Part shown: piece by piece, positions 46,282-58,789 of the stretch | How the letters are laid out: each line of letters starts with the position of its first letter | Numbering within the stretch: the stretch's first letter is position 1 | Source of the DNA: Purshia tridentata | Lineage: Eukaryota > Streptophyta > Magnoliopsida > Rosales > Rosaceae | Assembly (NCBI GenBank): GCA_003254885.1 | Contig: QANT01002131.1 | Coordinates: forward strand, 1 to 64,000 | DNA: 64,000 nt | Direction of reading: 5' to 3' | Notes under the pieces: generated by a model | The model's database searches: none | What the model was told of the DNA's origin: nothing | Seen by the model: the letters and a program-made list of their open reading frames with translations, nothing else | Position numbers and translations under genes: made by a program

Positions 46282-49200
46282 GTCTTTCAAATTTTCTAAC
46301 CAAACATATTATACATATATACTTTATGATAGACGCTCATTTTTCTTCGGCCACTTGTCAATGGTTATTCTTTCCAGACTCCAATTTAAACACATCTCAT
46401 ATCAAAACTCATATTGTAAGGATCAAGGCTTTGAGAGCAAAGTGTATTGCCACAGCCGAAAGAAAGCACCTAAAGAAGTTGAAAATTTGCAATTCCTAAA
46501 AAAGACATTTCAAACTCTGACAATCAAGAAAAACATGATTACGTACAGTTTCTGAAATTCTTTGTTATGCGTTTTGGACTACAAGTTTCCGCAATTACAA
46601 CTCAATAACTTTGAAACAAAGTGAGAGCATGAAATTGGAAATTGAAATAATAACTACACTTTCAGTTTCAGACCACAAAAAAAAAAAAAAAAATGTAATG
46701 ATGACTGTCCTTTGGACTGTGGACATATAAAAATATATAAAAAAATATTATTACATGTCTCCTTATTTGGAACAGGGATATTGATGTGTTTGCAGTCCCA
46801 TAACACGATTAATACAAACAAATATATATTTCATGGAAAATACAAGAAACTATATATCTGATTTAATCATGGCCATCCATGACACACACATATATATATA
46901 TATATATTCCAAATGTGAATGATGTGCTAATTAAAAATTAAAATCAATTTCCCAGTATGGAAAATTTCAAGTGTGAGAGATACATCTTGTACTTTGCTAT
47001 TTTCTATTTGGGCATAAATGGGTGTGTTAAGGCATAAGGCAATGTACATGCACCACAAAAAATAAACAAGAACATAGACATTCCACGATCCATACATACC
47101 ATACATTTGCTTGAAAATTAGATTTCAATTGCTAGCTAGCTAGTTGATGGTTTGAACATCGATGTTGATCAATATATAATAGTTATAAATTTTTTTTTGA
47201 TGGTAGAAACTGGTAATTGGGTTAATTGGGCCAACATATTAATGCAGAATAATTAAGATCACTATTAATGATTAATTAGGATGGTGCGTACGTACTGTAT
47301 TCCAAAGCATTTTTATTATATATATATATATATACATTTATTTATGTAAGTAAATGACGAATATTATACTCGATCATAAAATTGTAAAACAAATAAATAA
47401 ATATGGATGATTATGGTAGAAAGAAACATCTAATTTACTTTTGACATGCACATAATAATTTCTTTTTTGCACAAGCATAGTATGTGAGTGGATTACTACG
47501 CTCTGATGAGATTAAATCAATAATTTCAACGGTTTAGATCGAGCATGGTATGTTAAAATTAAAGTACTTGAGTTTTTTTTTTTTTTTGAGAAGAAATACT
47601 TGAGTTTAGGTATTTGAACAATATTTTTTATTTATATAGATGATAATTAATATAATGGGAGTGGAATCATGCATGATGTAGCTGGCCATCACGATTAACA
47701 AAGCGATCGATCAACATATATGGGAGTGGTTGTGCCAATGACAATGAGTGAAAGCTTTAGTACTAACAAAGTAGGGACTACATATATGCCCTTTGAAAAG
47801 GACCACAACCATAAGTCAATATATATATACAACCTTGCACTCCGGGCCAAAAAAAAAAACATAACCTTTCACTCTCTTTCTCCTTCAATTATATTCTTGT
47901 TTAGTTAGGTGCCAATTAGCCTTTGCTCAATTGCATTTATGTGCTTTATGCTTCTAATTTAATCAGAAAACTAAAGAGGATAAAAAGTCAATTTCATCGA
48001 TTTATGACCACCTTACTTAATACACTTGGCCGGGGAACGAAAATACCAAAAGCTAACAAGTATTTTCTAATTGTGTTACAATTTCCAAGTGAGGGATGCA
48101 ATTTAGATCGCAAAACAGTGATTACCTATGGCATTAAATTGAAGGGGTAGGATAACCTAAATGAAATGACCGAGAGGAATTAAAAATTGGACACCAAGGA
48201 ATTGAATAAAGATATATAAGGGAACGAACCGAAAAAATAACCAATTAATAAAAGAGGCAGTTAACATACTTGAGAAATTAAGAAACTCCTCAAATTTACT
48301 TTTCAAATCTCATTTTGCTCTAGCCGCCACAAAAAGATAGAAGAAGCTCTTTTCTCTCTTCTCAACTCTCTCTTGCCGAGTGTTCTAGGGGGCGTTGGAC
48401 CTTGTGTATCTCACAAGCGTACTCCTGCCTTGCCTCATTTTTTTTTGGTTGTTGTGGTTTTGGTATGATCTACGGAATACTCTCCTTCCTTTAAGTAAGA
48501 GTTTTTTCCAATTCTCTATGTGAGAGTTTCTTTGGTTTCTAGTTTTACTAGCCGTGGGCATTGGGTTGGATCATCGGCATAAAGGTGGGAGATCAGCACA
48601 ATGGATCGAGCAGCGATAGCAACTAATAAATTAATTAAGAGAAGATTTTATAAATATATTGTTGATTTTTCCAATGTAGCAGGCTAGGAGAGAAGGTTCG
48701 ATCTCGTACGTACATAGACTTGGGCATTTGGCAGAGTGTTATAACCAAATTTGGTAAGCTTTTAAAAGAGTGATCTATTGCATACTAAATGTATCACTTA
48801 AAGTTGTGCAAAGCAAGCGTAGGATAGGTGGAAATTCATTGGACCCAATAATTTCTTGCTTTTGATTTCTTTTTCTTTTCCTTTTGTTTTGTTTTGTTGT
48901 TTTTTTTTTTGGTTAGGTCAGGGTCTACAACTTTAAGATGAGGTGATTGTTGTTAGACTCACGGACTCTATAATATGGGTCTACTTTAAGGTTACATGTG
49001 CAGCTTAATTAATATTAGTTGATTTTTTTAACAAAACCTGTATATATGTGTGTGTGTTGGCCACTTTATTAATTACTCCATGATTAATCTTCTAAAGACA
49101 GTAGTAAATGGTTCAGAAATTAGAAAACCAGAAAATAAAAAAGCAGATCGAGAAGATGAGAAGAAGCTTCAAATTAAGCAGTGAATTGAAGGTGAACTAG

Positions 49201-50720
49201 GGTAGTGGACTATGAATATCTATGATGCATTTATGGGATTAGGTCTTGCATTGAAGAGACATGTAGCTCTCAACATCATTTGAAAGGCATATGGGTTGAT
49301 ATCTTGTGGTCCCTAATTTTATACAGAGAATATATATTAATTAGTTTCATTAGCTAGATAGAGTTGGGGTTCTTGTACTGCTTGGAATTACTTTTTTTCT
49401 CAATTCAATGTTTACTTATATGTATGTAGTAAGATTAACACATAGTCTACACATGAAATTAACTTGGTGTGTTAGTGTATAAACGTTAAGTAGATCTTAC
49501 AGATGCTTACTCCTAAAATGGTATATAGAGGTTATATATAATATATGAACACTAAACAACTTCTTTTCCCTTCTTAGCTAAACAATTCAAACCTGCCTGC
49601 TTTCTGGATTTGCATTGGGTTCACAGGTTTTTCGTGAAACATACCTATAGATCTAATCAAGTATATAAAGGAATAAGCTTCTGCTGTTAGCAAAATTCCT
49701 AGAGTCCTATCATCTAAATTTGGAAATTTAAATTAACTTTATAACCAAATTGATATATACATAAATATATATGCATGTGGTGGTGTTCCTTCTCATAGCT
49801 AGGAGAGAGTCTGCTTCTTAGTACAATATATCTTGTGCTTAATTTTCACATTGAGGATTTAGGTTTATCCTGAACCTTACCTTTGTTCTAACTTGAAAAC
49901 AAAAATTAAAACGTGGTTCGAAACAATCCTATTCAAATTTAGATTAATGAAAACCACAGTAATTGATGAAGTATTGACTGAACAAGGTTTTTATGATTTA
50001 CCATGCATGTGGGGGATGTATGTATGTATGTATGTATGTGTGTATGTATGTGTGATACCAGTTGGCAGTTGCCTTCAATGTGGTCCTCATCGTAGATATG
50101 GAAATCGAAGATTTTTGAATTTGTTTTGATTGTGAAACATATATGCATAAAATAGTTTTGACCTATGGCTAGCTATGAGGTGGCTTGAGTCTTGAGGACA
50201 TTAATTACCATGCATGCCCTTTATATTTTAGAACTAATTAAGAAAATTACTATAGATACAAAGAAGGTTTGTTGATTACAAAGTTAATTTTAAGAAATTT
50301 ACAATTAAGATTATCTGCGTACGTACAGAGAGGCTAGCTAGGCAGAAAATAAATATGCATCATAATTTGTCCTCAACTCAATCACGACATATGTATGGTT
50401 GAGGCTGAGGTTTCATTTATAGTGATTGATCATGATATGCATGGGGTCACCACAGTAACATATAAGGGTATGCATTGTATATATATAGAATTTTCTTTTA
50501 TTACAAATGGGTAAGGGTAGTTTTTATTTATAAAACTCTTATAATTTTTTTCTCATTCTTAATAATTTTCAATATTTTAGGATACAAAGTTATTGTTCAA
50601 GATTATATTTTAAGTTATAAACTCATGAGTTTTGAATTTCAAGTTTTGGGCAGCAACCAAAAACTTGAGAATTAAAATATAAAATTTAACCGAAGAATGG
50701 ATCTCGATCGATAAATTTCA
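46282..50720. other. Intergenic 4.4 kb, no gene seen
   Basis: AT-rich with TA runs at about 46890-46907 and 47320-47333 and poly-T or poly-A stretches. A GC-richer, pyrimidine-rich block at about 48300-48620 stands out but encodes nothing recognisable. Short open frames at 47720-48150 show no domain. Confidence 0.5.
50016..50054. repeat. (TATG)n microsatellite
   Basis: About nine ATGT units with one GTGT interruption. Confidence 0.9.
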
Positions 50721-50729
50721 TATCTTAAA

Positions 50730-51117
50730 GAGTAAATAGTCATTTTGGTCCCCAGACTATTACACTTGTATCAGTTTGGCTCCCAGACTTCTAATTTAAA
50801 AAATTAAAGACTCTGACTTTTTCAATTTTGTCAATTGAGGACTTTTCAATCAATTTACACATTTTTCATCTAAATTTAGCAAGAAATGAAGGAGGAAAAA
50901 ATGATAAGATCTAAATGAAAAGAACCATTTTGCCATAAAAAAGGACTTTACATGGTGTTATAAAAACATAAATTTGGATTAAAAATGTGTAAATTGATGG
51001 AAAAGTTCTCAATTGAAAAAATTAAAAAAGTCAGAGTCCTTAATTTTCCAAATTAGAAGTCTGGGGACCAAACTGATATAAGTGTAATAGTATAGGAACC
51101 AAAATAACTATTTACCC
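50730..51117. mobile_element. MULE-type MITE with long TIRs and perfect 9-bp TSD
   Basis: 388 bp flanked by TATCTTAAA at 50721-50729 and 51118-51126. The termini are inverted repeats of about 150 bp: left GAGTAAATAGTCATTTTGGT, right (read inward) GGGTAAATAGTTATTTTGGT, continuing through ACTATTACACTT, CAGACTTCTAATTT, GACTCTGACTTTTT and AATTTACACATTTTT on both sides. About 90 bp of unique A-rich DNA separates the arms. A 9-bp duplication and long TIRs are the known signature of Mutator-like elements; there is no coding capacity. The perfect TSD suggests fairly recent insertion, although the arms have diverged from each other. Confidence 0.85.
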
Positions 51118-51126
51118 TATCTTAAA

Positions 51127-52388
51127 ATATTGAATTATTTCGAAAAGAAAATCAATCAAAAAATGCAAAAAGAAAGCTATAAAAAAATATGTGTCCGTCC
51201 TTTATAAATAATAGATGTCTTATATTATGGAATTTTAATATCCAAACGTAATTCGAGGTTGATCTCAATATAACACCTAAAAATAAAATTGAATTACATT
51301 GCGACCTAGACTTTCATTTTTTTTGCAATGTCTCCCAGTACCACCGTTCGATTTCATTAGGAAAAAGCACGTGAACCATTTTCAACGGTTAGTTTGGTCT
51401 TCTCGGGTCCCCATGACATGCTAAAAGGGCTTAATAAGGCCAGCTTTGTTACTTATTCAGATGTTTAAAGGTTATTTTGACATTCCTTAAAATTAAAAAT
51501 TTGAATAAATATTGACCAGAGGTACAACATTGTAAAGAAATGAAAGTCCAGGTAGTGGCAATATAGTTCAGTTTTTTTTTTTTTTTTTAGATGGTAAATT
51601 GAGATTGACTTTAAAGTCTGAGTAGTTAAAGTATAAAATACCTTATATATAAATATAGATATATATAATAGACCTGCAAAACTTGCAAAAACACGATTCA
51701 TTAATTTAAAGAGTCATGTTTAACCCAAATTACCTGCAAAAACACGACTCATTGTCAAGTCTAATATAATATATACATATGTTAATTAATATGTACATCA
51801 ATTTATGTTGTTTGTTTTCCAAACTGTAATTTAAACCATTAATTAAGAAGTTAATTCTTATATGATGAATATGTGATATGGAATGTTACCTTGCCATATA
51901 TATGCTGGCGATAGAGGTAGGAAAACTAGTGTGGTGTACATGTGTGTGTATATATATATACTAATTAAGAAGAGTACATTAATTGAAACATGTGTGGATG
52001 GATGATGATTTTGGATATAATGCATGGCGAACATTACACATTGGAATGGTAAGTTGTTTATCGAACCCCCGTACGTGTGGCGTGTTGTGTTAGGTGTTGG
52101 AGACGGTGCCAATTAAGGTGGGGGAAGGAAAAGTGACATGTCCTTTACAAACCATGAGTAGTTTCAGTGACATGGCATCTATTACATAAAATTAACCCAC
52201 CAATACAACCACGACTGCCTAGTACACGTGGGCTGTGGGGGCTGTACGTCCCTTTTGCTAAATGCTAGCGAACCTATTATGTCCAATCAAATCGATCAAA
52301 TGCAAGTCCTGTCAAAACTCACACTAAATATTTCTTTTAAAATGTATACCAATTTACCATTCAAATATTTTATCTTAACTTACACTAG
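51127..52388. other. Intergenic, no gene seen
   Basis: AT-rich. 51660-51770 has CTGCAAAAACACGA(C/T)TCATT twice, about 58 bp apart, apparently a degenerate interspersed repeat. No domain in any frame. Confidence 0.45.
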
Positions 52389-52396
52389 TTTAATAA

Positions 52397-53995
52397 GGGA
52401 GGCGATTTTGACACTCCACTTCTCTCCATTTGCACTCTTTCTATTTTTTTAAATATTTTTATTATAAATTTCTTTTTATATTTCCAAATCTACCCTTACA
52501 GTTATGATTTACAATATAATTTTTTTATTTTTAAAAATTCCCTTTTTAAACTCCAACTCAAACACCAAAGTCTGCACAAACAAAAAAAATCAAAGTATGC
52601 AACTTTATCTAACACTCAAATTCTAACACCACCTTCCGAGTTAAGTTCTGAGTTAGTAGTGCCATTGTTGCCTGAGCGCCTTGCTGGAGGTTTCCGCCAT
52701 TTAACCTTCACACAAATAGGAATGGAGATTAGAGACTAGAACACGGACCAGGGCCGGCCCTTAAAGAGTGCACGGAGTGCGACGGCCTAGGGCCCACCTT
52801 CAAGGGGGCCCACAAAATTTATATTATATATATTTAAAAATAATTATGCTGTAACAAAAAAAACAATTTATATTTCTGGCCCTATTGTCTTTTTTTAAGG
52901 CCCAACAGAGGTCCAAAAAAAAAAGTTTAATAATCAAAAAAGAGGCGTAAAAGGTTAAAGAGTAAACGCTTAGTTTAGTTGGTTTTTGGGAAGTGGAATT
53001 GGGAAAATGACTAGAAACTGTTGGCATGGATGGAGAAGTTGAACTTGGAAAGTCCACTGTTTGTTTATGTAGAACATTTTTTAGTTTTAAAACATTCACG
53101 TGGCTGTGAAATTTTGATTAGGTTGAAAATCTTTTCTTATTTCCATTAGAAGAAGACAACAAACAATTTTGATTAACTGTTGCTGATTCTAAATTTTGGT
53201 TTGTTTTGTTAATGAATTTTGTTTTGCAAAAAAAAGTTTTTGGTCTAACTAAATTTAAGGGCCCAATTTAGATTTTCGCCCTTAGGCCTTCCAGAAGTCA
53301 GGACCGGCCCTGACACGGACCCTCAAGATGATCATCACCGCAACTGATCTGTAACTATTTTCTTAATAATAAAGCCCCTTAACTTTGTGAATTAATTCAT
53401 CGAGTATTTCAAGAAGTTATATAAATTGGTATGGTGAATTAGTATAACTACAAATCCCCATCCAATAATAAACCGAAACCGTTCAATGAACCAGTATAAA
53501 AAGGAAAATTCTTGATTTTTCTAGATTATGTGCAATGCCTTCCAAGTAATGCATTCATAAGTTCAATAGGACCTAATTTTTCTTTCAGCTTCTTATCACG
53601 TGCACATTATTATTATTATTTTTTGGGTATGTTTTATTATTTAAATTGTTTTTTTTTTATAATTTGCCTCATTCGGATGATAATATTGTTTGCAATTAGA
53701 GAAAAAGAGGTGAAGTATATAATTGATTAGGTGCGGAAGAAGACTATAAGATGCAAAAAGAATGAATGAGCTAAGGAGAGATGGAAAAGGTTTTGACAAC
53801 CATAGAAGACCAATGATGTTAAAAGAACAATTATTCAAAAACAAGTTAAAAAAGGGAATTTAAAAAAATAAAAAATATTTTAAATCAAAACTATAAGGGT
53901 AGATTTGGAAATGTAAAATGAAAAATATAATAAAAACATTTAAAAAAACAATTGGAGTGCAAACGGAGAAAAGTGTAGTGCAAAAATCGCCTCCC
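52397..53995. mobile_element. Long-TIR DNA transposon (MULE- or hAT-like), 1.6 kb, hosting a second insertion
   Basis: TIRs of about 165 bp: left GGGAGGCGATTTTGACACTC, right (read inward) GGGAGGCGATTTTTGCACTA; both then share CTTTTCTCC-like, TTTGCACTC and CCAAATCTACCCTTA blocks. Flanks TTTAATAA at 52389-52396 and 53996-54003 match over 8 bp. Without the nested 564-bp hAT and its duplicated 8 bp, the element would be about 1.03 kb. Class is uncertain: long TIRs and GGG ends suggest MULE, whose TSD is usually 9 bp, while the visible TSD is 8 bp. The interior (52560-52740) includes a GC-richer stretch that could be captured host DNA. No transposase seen. Confidence 0.75.
52749..53312. mobile_element. 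hAT-type non-autonomous element nested in the 1.6-kb element
   Basis: 564 bp between perfect 8-bp direct repeats ACACGGAC (52741-52748, 53313-53320). TIRs: left CAGGGCCGGCCCTTAA, right (read inward) CAGGGCCGGTCCTGAC. CAGGGCCGG ends with an 8-bp duplication are typical of plant hAT elements of the zinc-finger/hATC type. The subterminal regions are rich in GGGCCC words (CTAGGGCCCACC, AGGGCCCAATTT). No hATC dimerisation domain remains. Confidence 0.88.
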
Positions 53996-54003
53996 TTTAA
54001 TAA

Positions 54004-54465
54004 TTATATATGTAATAAGTTGGTACATATATATAGCAAGAGCTCCCACGTCGAAAGTTTCCCACTTTTTATTTGAAGAAAAAAGGAAAAAAAGAAATAG
54101 AGATTGGAACAACTCAATCATCAGTCATGGAAATGCCACAGTGTATATAGCTAAGCTATGGCCATCACATTGATCTCAAGAGTTGCATCTACTTTCAATA
54201 AGCTTAATTAATAACCTCAAATCCATATATTTCCATTAAAACTAGACAAACACAAAATGTACCTACTTTTTTTATTTTTAAATATATATATATGGTTTAC
54301 AAATTGACATGATGCATACATAATTTACGAATATGAATGATTTTTATTCTTCCTCATTCTAGTTAGTACGTGTTTACTACAAATAACATTTTCCGGGTCC
54401 ATTGAGACCAACACCTATATTTTTTATTTTTTATTTTTGGTCAAGTGAGCAATACTTTAATTTTT
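54004..54465. other. AT-rich spacer between two elements
   Basis: No gene or clear repeat beyond TA and poly-T runs. Confidence 0.4.
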
Positions 54466-54468
54466 TTA

Positions 54469-54708
54469 CAGCATCTTCAGCTTTTTTCCTATAATTCCTT
54501 CAAATATGAATATAAGTTTTGGGAAAAAGTTAGATTGGGGGGAATTAAGGCTCTCCAATGCTAAACTTGAAAATTTTAAAATTATATAAAATTTGATCAT
54601 TTGAGGTTTGGCGAGAGTTTGAGGAACTTCATCAATTAAACTTCATTTAGGAAAATTTTAGAGAAATCTCAAGTTTGGGGAGAGTTTAGGAAATGACTAA
54701 AAATGTTC
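54469..54708. mobile_element. Possible Tourist/Harbinger-like MITE
   Basis: 240 bp between TTA at 54466-54468 and TTA at 54709-54711. Ends are weakly inverted: CAGCATCTTCAGCTTTTTTC left and GAACATTTTTAGTCATTTCC read inward from the right. The GCATCT-CAG wording and 3-bp TTA/TAA duplication fit PIF/Harbinger MITEs, but the ends are degenerate and a 3-bp TSD is weak evidence. Confidence 0.35.
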
Positions 54709-54711
54709 TTA

Positions 54712-55603
54712 CCTAGGCTAAGTCATAGCAGAGCCATATCTTAAGTATCACAAATAAACTAATTCAAAGAACTACCACATACAGAAATAACATTTAAATG
54801 AAAGATGAAATTATTATTTGAAAAATAATAATTTTGTGTCCTTGAAGTTAGTTCAAATGGTGAGAGGGATAAAATAATGAGTTAGAATTACTTACATTGT
54901 AACAAAAACAATTAATAATATAAGAGCATATCGATTAAAGAAACGCAAGATGCCAACATGATAACTATATATTGATCTAGTGGTATTTCTCTTTTTAATG
55001 TTGGAAAATGTCTTAATTTTGAACCTCTCCTCCCCCAAATTTTAAAAAAAAAAAAAACAACCAGATACATCGATCACTAAATGGAAGAGAGCCCAATGTA
55101 ACTCAGCTTCCAACTAGCAATGACCCAACGTATGAACTGGTATTTAAAAATAAGTAAAAAGTTAAAATTATTGATTGAGAATTCTACTTAACTTTGCTCC
55201 TCTATATATTTTCCCATTAATATTATTATATAAATATTTTAACCTAAAGGCTAAAGGGCAGTTTCAATACTACAAGTCCAACGTCTCACTCACCCCATTA
55301 ATAATCGCTTTCAAAAAGTAGCTTTCCTCTCTATCTCTCATCACTGATAACTCCCATCTTCACAAAAAAAAAATAAAAATAAAAAATAAAAAAATAAAAT
55401 GAATGGTTGATGGAGTGTGAATCAAATGAGAGATTCCCATGGTTTCTTTTTTTGATTCATCGATCTCCACTATACATAAATACGTACACATCATATAAAT
55501 ACCACTTACCCCTATTTATAATATTAACAATAAGCTAGGTCATTGATTAAAATTGAAGTGGTTTTGGAAATTAGTATAATGGAGGAAAGGTGGTTTTTTC
55601 CTT
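54712..55603. other. Upstream region of the AG-type gene
   Basis: No gene. A-rich and T-rich runs, (AAATA)n at about 55366-55398. Probably holds distal promoter sequence; no site can be assigned. Confidence 0.4.
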
Positions 55604-56118
55604 TATAAATACTCACCTCTTAGGCCACCTTGCTTCCATTTTCTGCATATCTCCTTGTTTAGATTTCTGGGAAAGAAAAAGAGCTTAGAAAAACCCAAAA
55701 GGTAGAAACCTCTGTTTCTGTCCCTAATTATCATCACCATCCCATCCTCTCTTTGTTTTTCTCTTACCAAAGTTTATTGAGCAAAATACTGAAACATTAT
55801 CTGATATAATCACTTTCAGTGCCTCACTTGTTTTGGGCCAATGATCAATTTTTTATTTTTCTGCAAGAATCCAAGAGAAAAAAGGAAGCTAAAATCTAGT
55901 CCTTGAGCTCACAATTGATTTCCTGAGCTTGGGGAGGCCCAAGCTAGCTAGCTCTATATAGCTAGTTTAATTGTTGGCTATACTTTTATATATATAATTA
56001 CACCAAGATTTAATTCATTTCTTGTTCTTCAGCTATTTGTTGATATTAAGAAGAGGGAGAACCTCATGCTGTAATTACCTTTGTTCATGAATTGTTGATC
56101 TGTTTGTGGTTGATTCAG
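55604..56118 (+). promoter_or_regulatory. AG-type core promoter, non-coding exon 1 and leader intron
   Basis: TATAAATA at 55604-55611 should place the transcript start near 55635. A non-coding exon would run to 55701 (CAAAAG|GTAGAA) and a leader intron from 55702 to 56118 (TGATTCAG), nine bases before the ATG. A 5' UTR intron just upstream of the MADS exon is known for AGAMOUS. The exact start of transcription is inferred. Confidence 0.55.
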
Positions 56119-56127
56119 GTTGCAAAG

Positions 56128-56928
56128 ATGTCGTTCGAAAACAAATCCATGTCTGTGGACTCACCCCAAAGGAAAATGGGAAGGGGAAAGATCGAGATCA
56201 AGCGGATCGAAAACACAACAAATCGTCAAGTGACCTTCTGCAAGAGGCGCAATGGCCTGCTCAAGAAGGCCTATGAGCTCTCTGTACTGTGTGATGCTGA
56301 GGTTGCTCTCATAGTCTTCTCTAACCGTGGCCGCCTCTATGAGTATGCCAACAACAGGTATCAATCAATCAACTAATTAATTAATTGCTTCTATGCTTCC
56401 TCCTTCTTCTTCTTCTTAATTAGTCTCTTGATTCTCTTACCATTTCTTTCAGTCCAAGTTTTCTTTTCGTTAATTTTTGTTCTACAAAAATTTTAGTACT
56501 TTTTGTTCTTTAAATTGCAAAATTTGAGACCAAATTTTTGGTTTTAAAAAATCAATTAGCGTCTGGTGTCAAGATTTTGTTTTTCCTTCTTCAACAGATC
56601 TTTGGGTGGATTTAAGCATGAAAACATAATCATTGTTATGGTTCAGTTGAGAGATGGGATGAGTACTTCTATTTCTCTCTCTCTGTCTAACATTCACTTG
56701 TCTTTCCTTTCTCTCTTTTGTTTTTTTCCTTCTATGTGCTTTTTTTTTTAATGGGATTTTTTTTGCTTTTCTGTTTATGATCATTTTCTTAGCTCTTGGT
56801 TTGGTAGAAGCATAGATCTGGTGTAATAGATAGAAAAAGAAGCATATCATGGATGTAATTGGCAACAAGTAGTGGTTTGGGAATGTATTCAGGTTCTCTG
56901 AGATCAGCTCCTTACCTCCCTCTATTGT

Positions 56929-56971
<43 letters not shown>

Positions 56972-58755
56972 CATGACTCTATGTCATCTATGAAGCCTAA
57001 GAAGGCCTACAACACACAAGCTGTCAAGTCCCCATTAGCCCAATCCCCATCTCCTTGACACTTCCTTAATAGCACGTCAGTTAGACATCAGGAAAAGTAA
57101 AAGTACAATTTCAATTGATTTTAAAAAAAATTGTATGAAAAAAGAACACACATTTAGGGTTTCAAACTTTCTAAACAGCCAAATGGATTTTCCTTGAATC
57201 ATGTAAGAACCCCCCCTATGCAGCCAATAACAACTAAATCAGGCCCCAACTATCCATACCCAGATTAGGGTTCCCCATAACCACAAATTTCCCAAATCTC
57301 ACTTTCATCACGTGGGACATTCCACACAGGAAAAAAGTAAACCAAATTAGGGTTCCTTAGCAACTACCTAAAGGTAATCAATTTGACCAAGATCTTTAGT
57401 GGGTAACCCTTAAATCAAGTAAAAGAGAAGTTTTTTCGTACCCAGTGTTGAAATCTTTCTTTTTTTCTTAATTTTAAACCATTCCTTGGAAGTGGGTCAT
57501 GGGTGTGGATCTGGTTAGGGTTCGGTTGTGGTATTTTTTTCTCTTGGTTAATAGAATCTTTGGTCACGTCACACACGATTTTTCGGTTCTCGACTTTCTG
57601 ACAAAAGGGTTTGTGTCATGATTCCTACAGTTGGGTTGCTCTCTTTCCTTTTTCTCAGTTCTTGAACCCTAAATTTCAATCTGGGCAATTTGTTTTCTCT
57701 CATATATAGAGTAAAATTCTTTTTATAATATAACTTGTTTTACAAAATGGTCCCTGAAGCTTAATCATCAAAGAGATTGATGAACTGGGTCATCAATATT
57801 ATGTCACAGTTCTACTGTTGGCATTATAAGAACGGCCTTTGCATTTGCTCAAGATCTTGCATAGATATATTTATGCAAGTTTTTAGTGTGAGAAGAGATA
57901 GAAACGAGAGCAGTGAGACAGAGACAACGTCGTACGACAACTGCGAGCCAATGGGAGAGTTCTGAGCATTAGGCTTCAGTGTCTCAGAAGAAAAGACCAA
58001 CTTTTATATGATATATTTACTTTCAGTGCATTAAAAAAAAAAAAACCAAGTTTCTAAAATGTTTGGGGATTATTCGAGGTGGGTAATAGGGTAATCTTCG
58101 GGTCATTATCCTTTGTGCAATGGTGTGGGTGAGACCATGGCTTTAATATAGTTGAACCAATCATGTTGGGGAGCTGTGCCGCCGTGGCACAGGGCAGCCA
58201 ATCACAAGCTCGAGGATTTTAAGGTATCAGTACATAAAAAGGTGTGAGTCTTTTTATTGTCTTTATTTACATAATAATATATTTTCAATTTTATATTATA
58301 ATGATGTGATTTTGTATCACATCCGTCCCTCACTAGAGGCTGACTGGTTGGGTCTAACTCAGACAACTCTGAAGACTGAGCTTTTGTTTTAGTTAATAAA
58401 AAAATGATTTTTTTTTTTTTTTCTGTATCAATTGTCAAGGAACTGAGATATTTAACTAAGAGAGTTAGTACTTAGTAGATTTGACGGGCAGTAATGGCCA
58501 AATTTTGATGTTAATCATTATCTGAGCTAGCTTAATTAACCAGTGGCATTAGCTCATCATATATAATAACGTTTGTAACTAGGAATATGGGGGTTTAGTT
58601 TGTACCCGATATAAAGTATTTAAAAAGCATGCATGTCATGCTTTGTTTAATTTCAAATCCATAAATTCAATTTTTAATCTCCAATTTCAGTCTTCATTTT
58701 TACCACAGGCCATTCATACATTTTTTGGATAATCTCGATCAAAGAATCATTTAGG

Positions 58756-58789
<34 letters not shown>

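Noticed and set aside
47720-48150. Two short open frames of 62 and 75 codons in the gene desert
   Set aside because: No domain, no splice partner, AT-driven composition.
51660-51770. Repeated AACACGA(C/T)TCATT words, looked at as part of an LTR or TRIM element
   Set aside because: No terminal direct repeats, primer-binding site or target duplication could be found; treated as a degenerate interspersed repeat.
44435-55600. Search for retroviral-type or LTR elements in the desert
   Set aside because: No LTR pair, reverse transcriptase, integrase or gag motif seen; all supported elements are DNA transposons.
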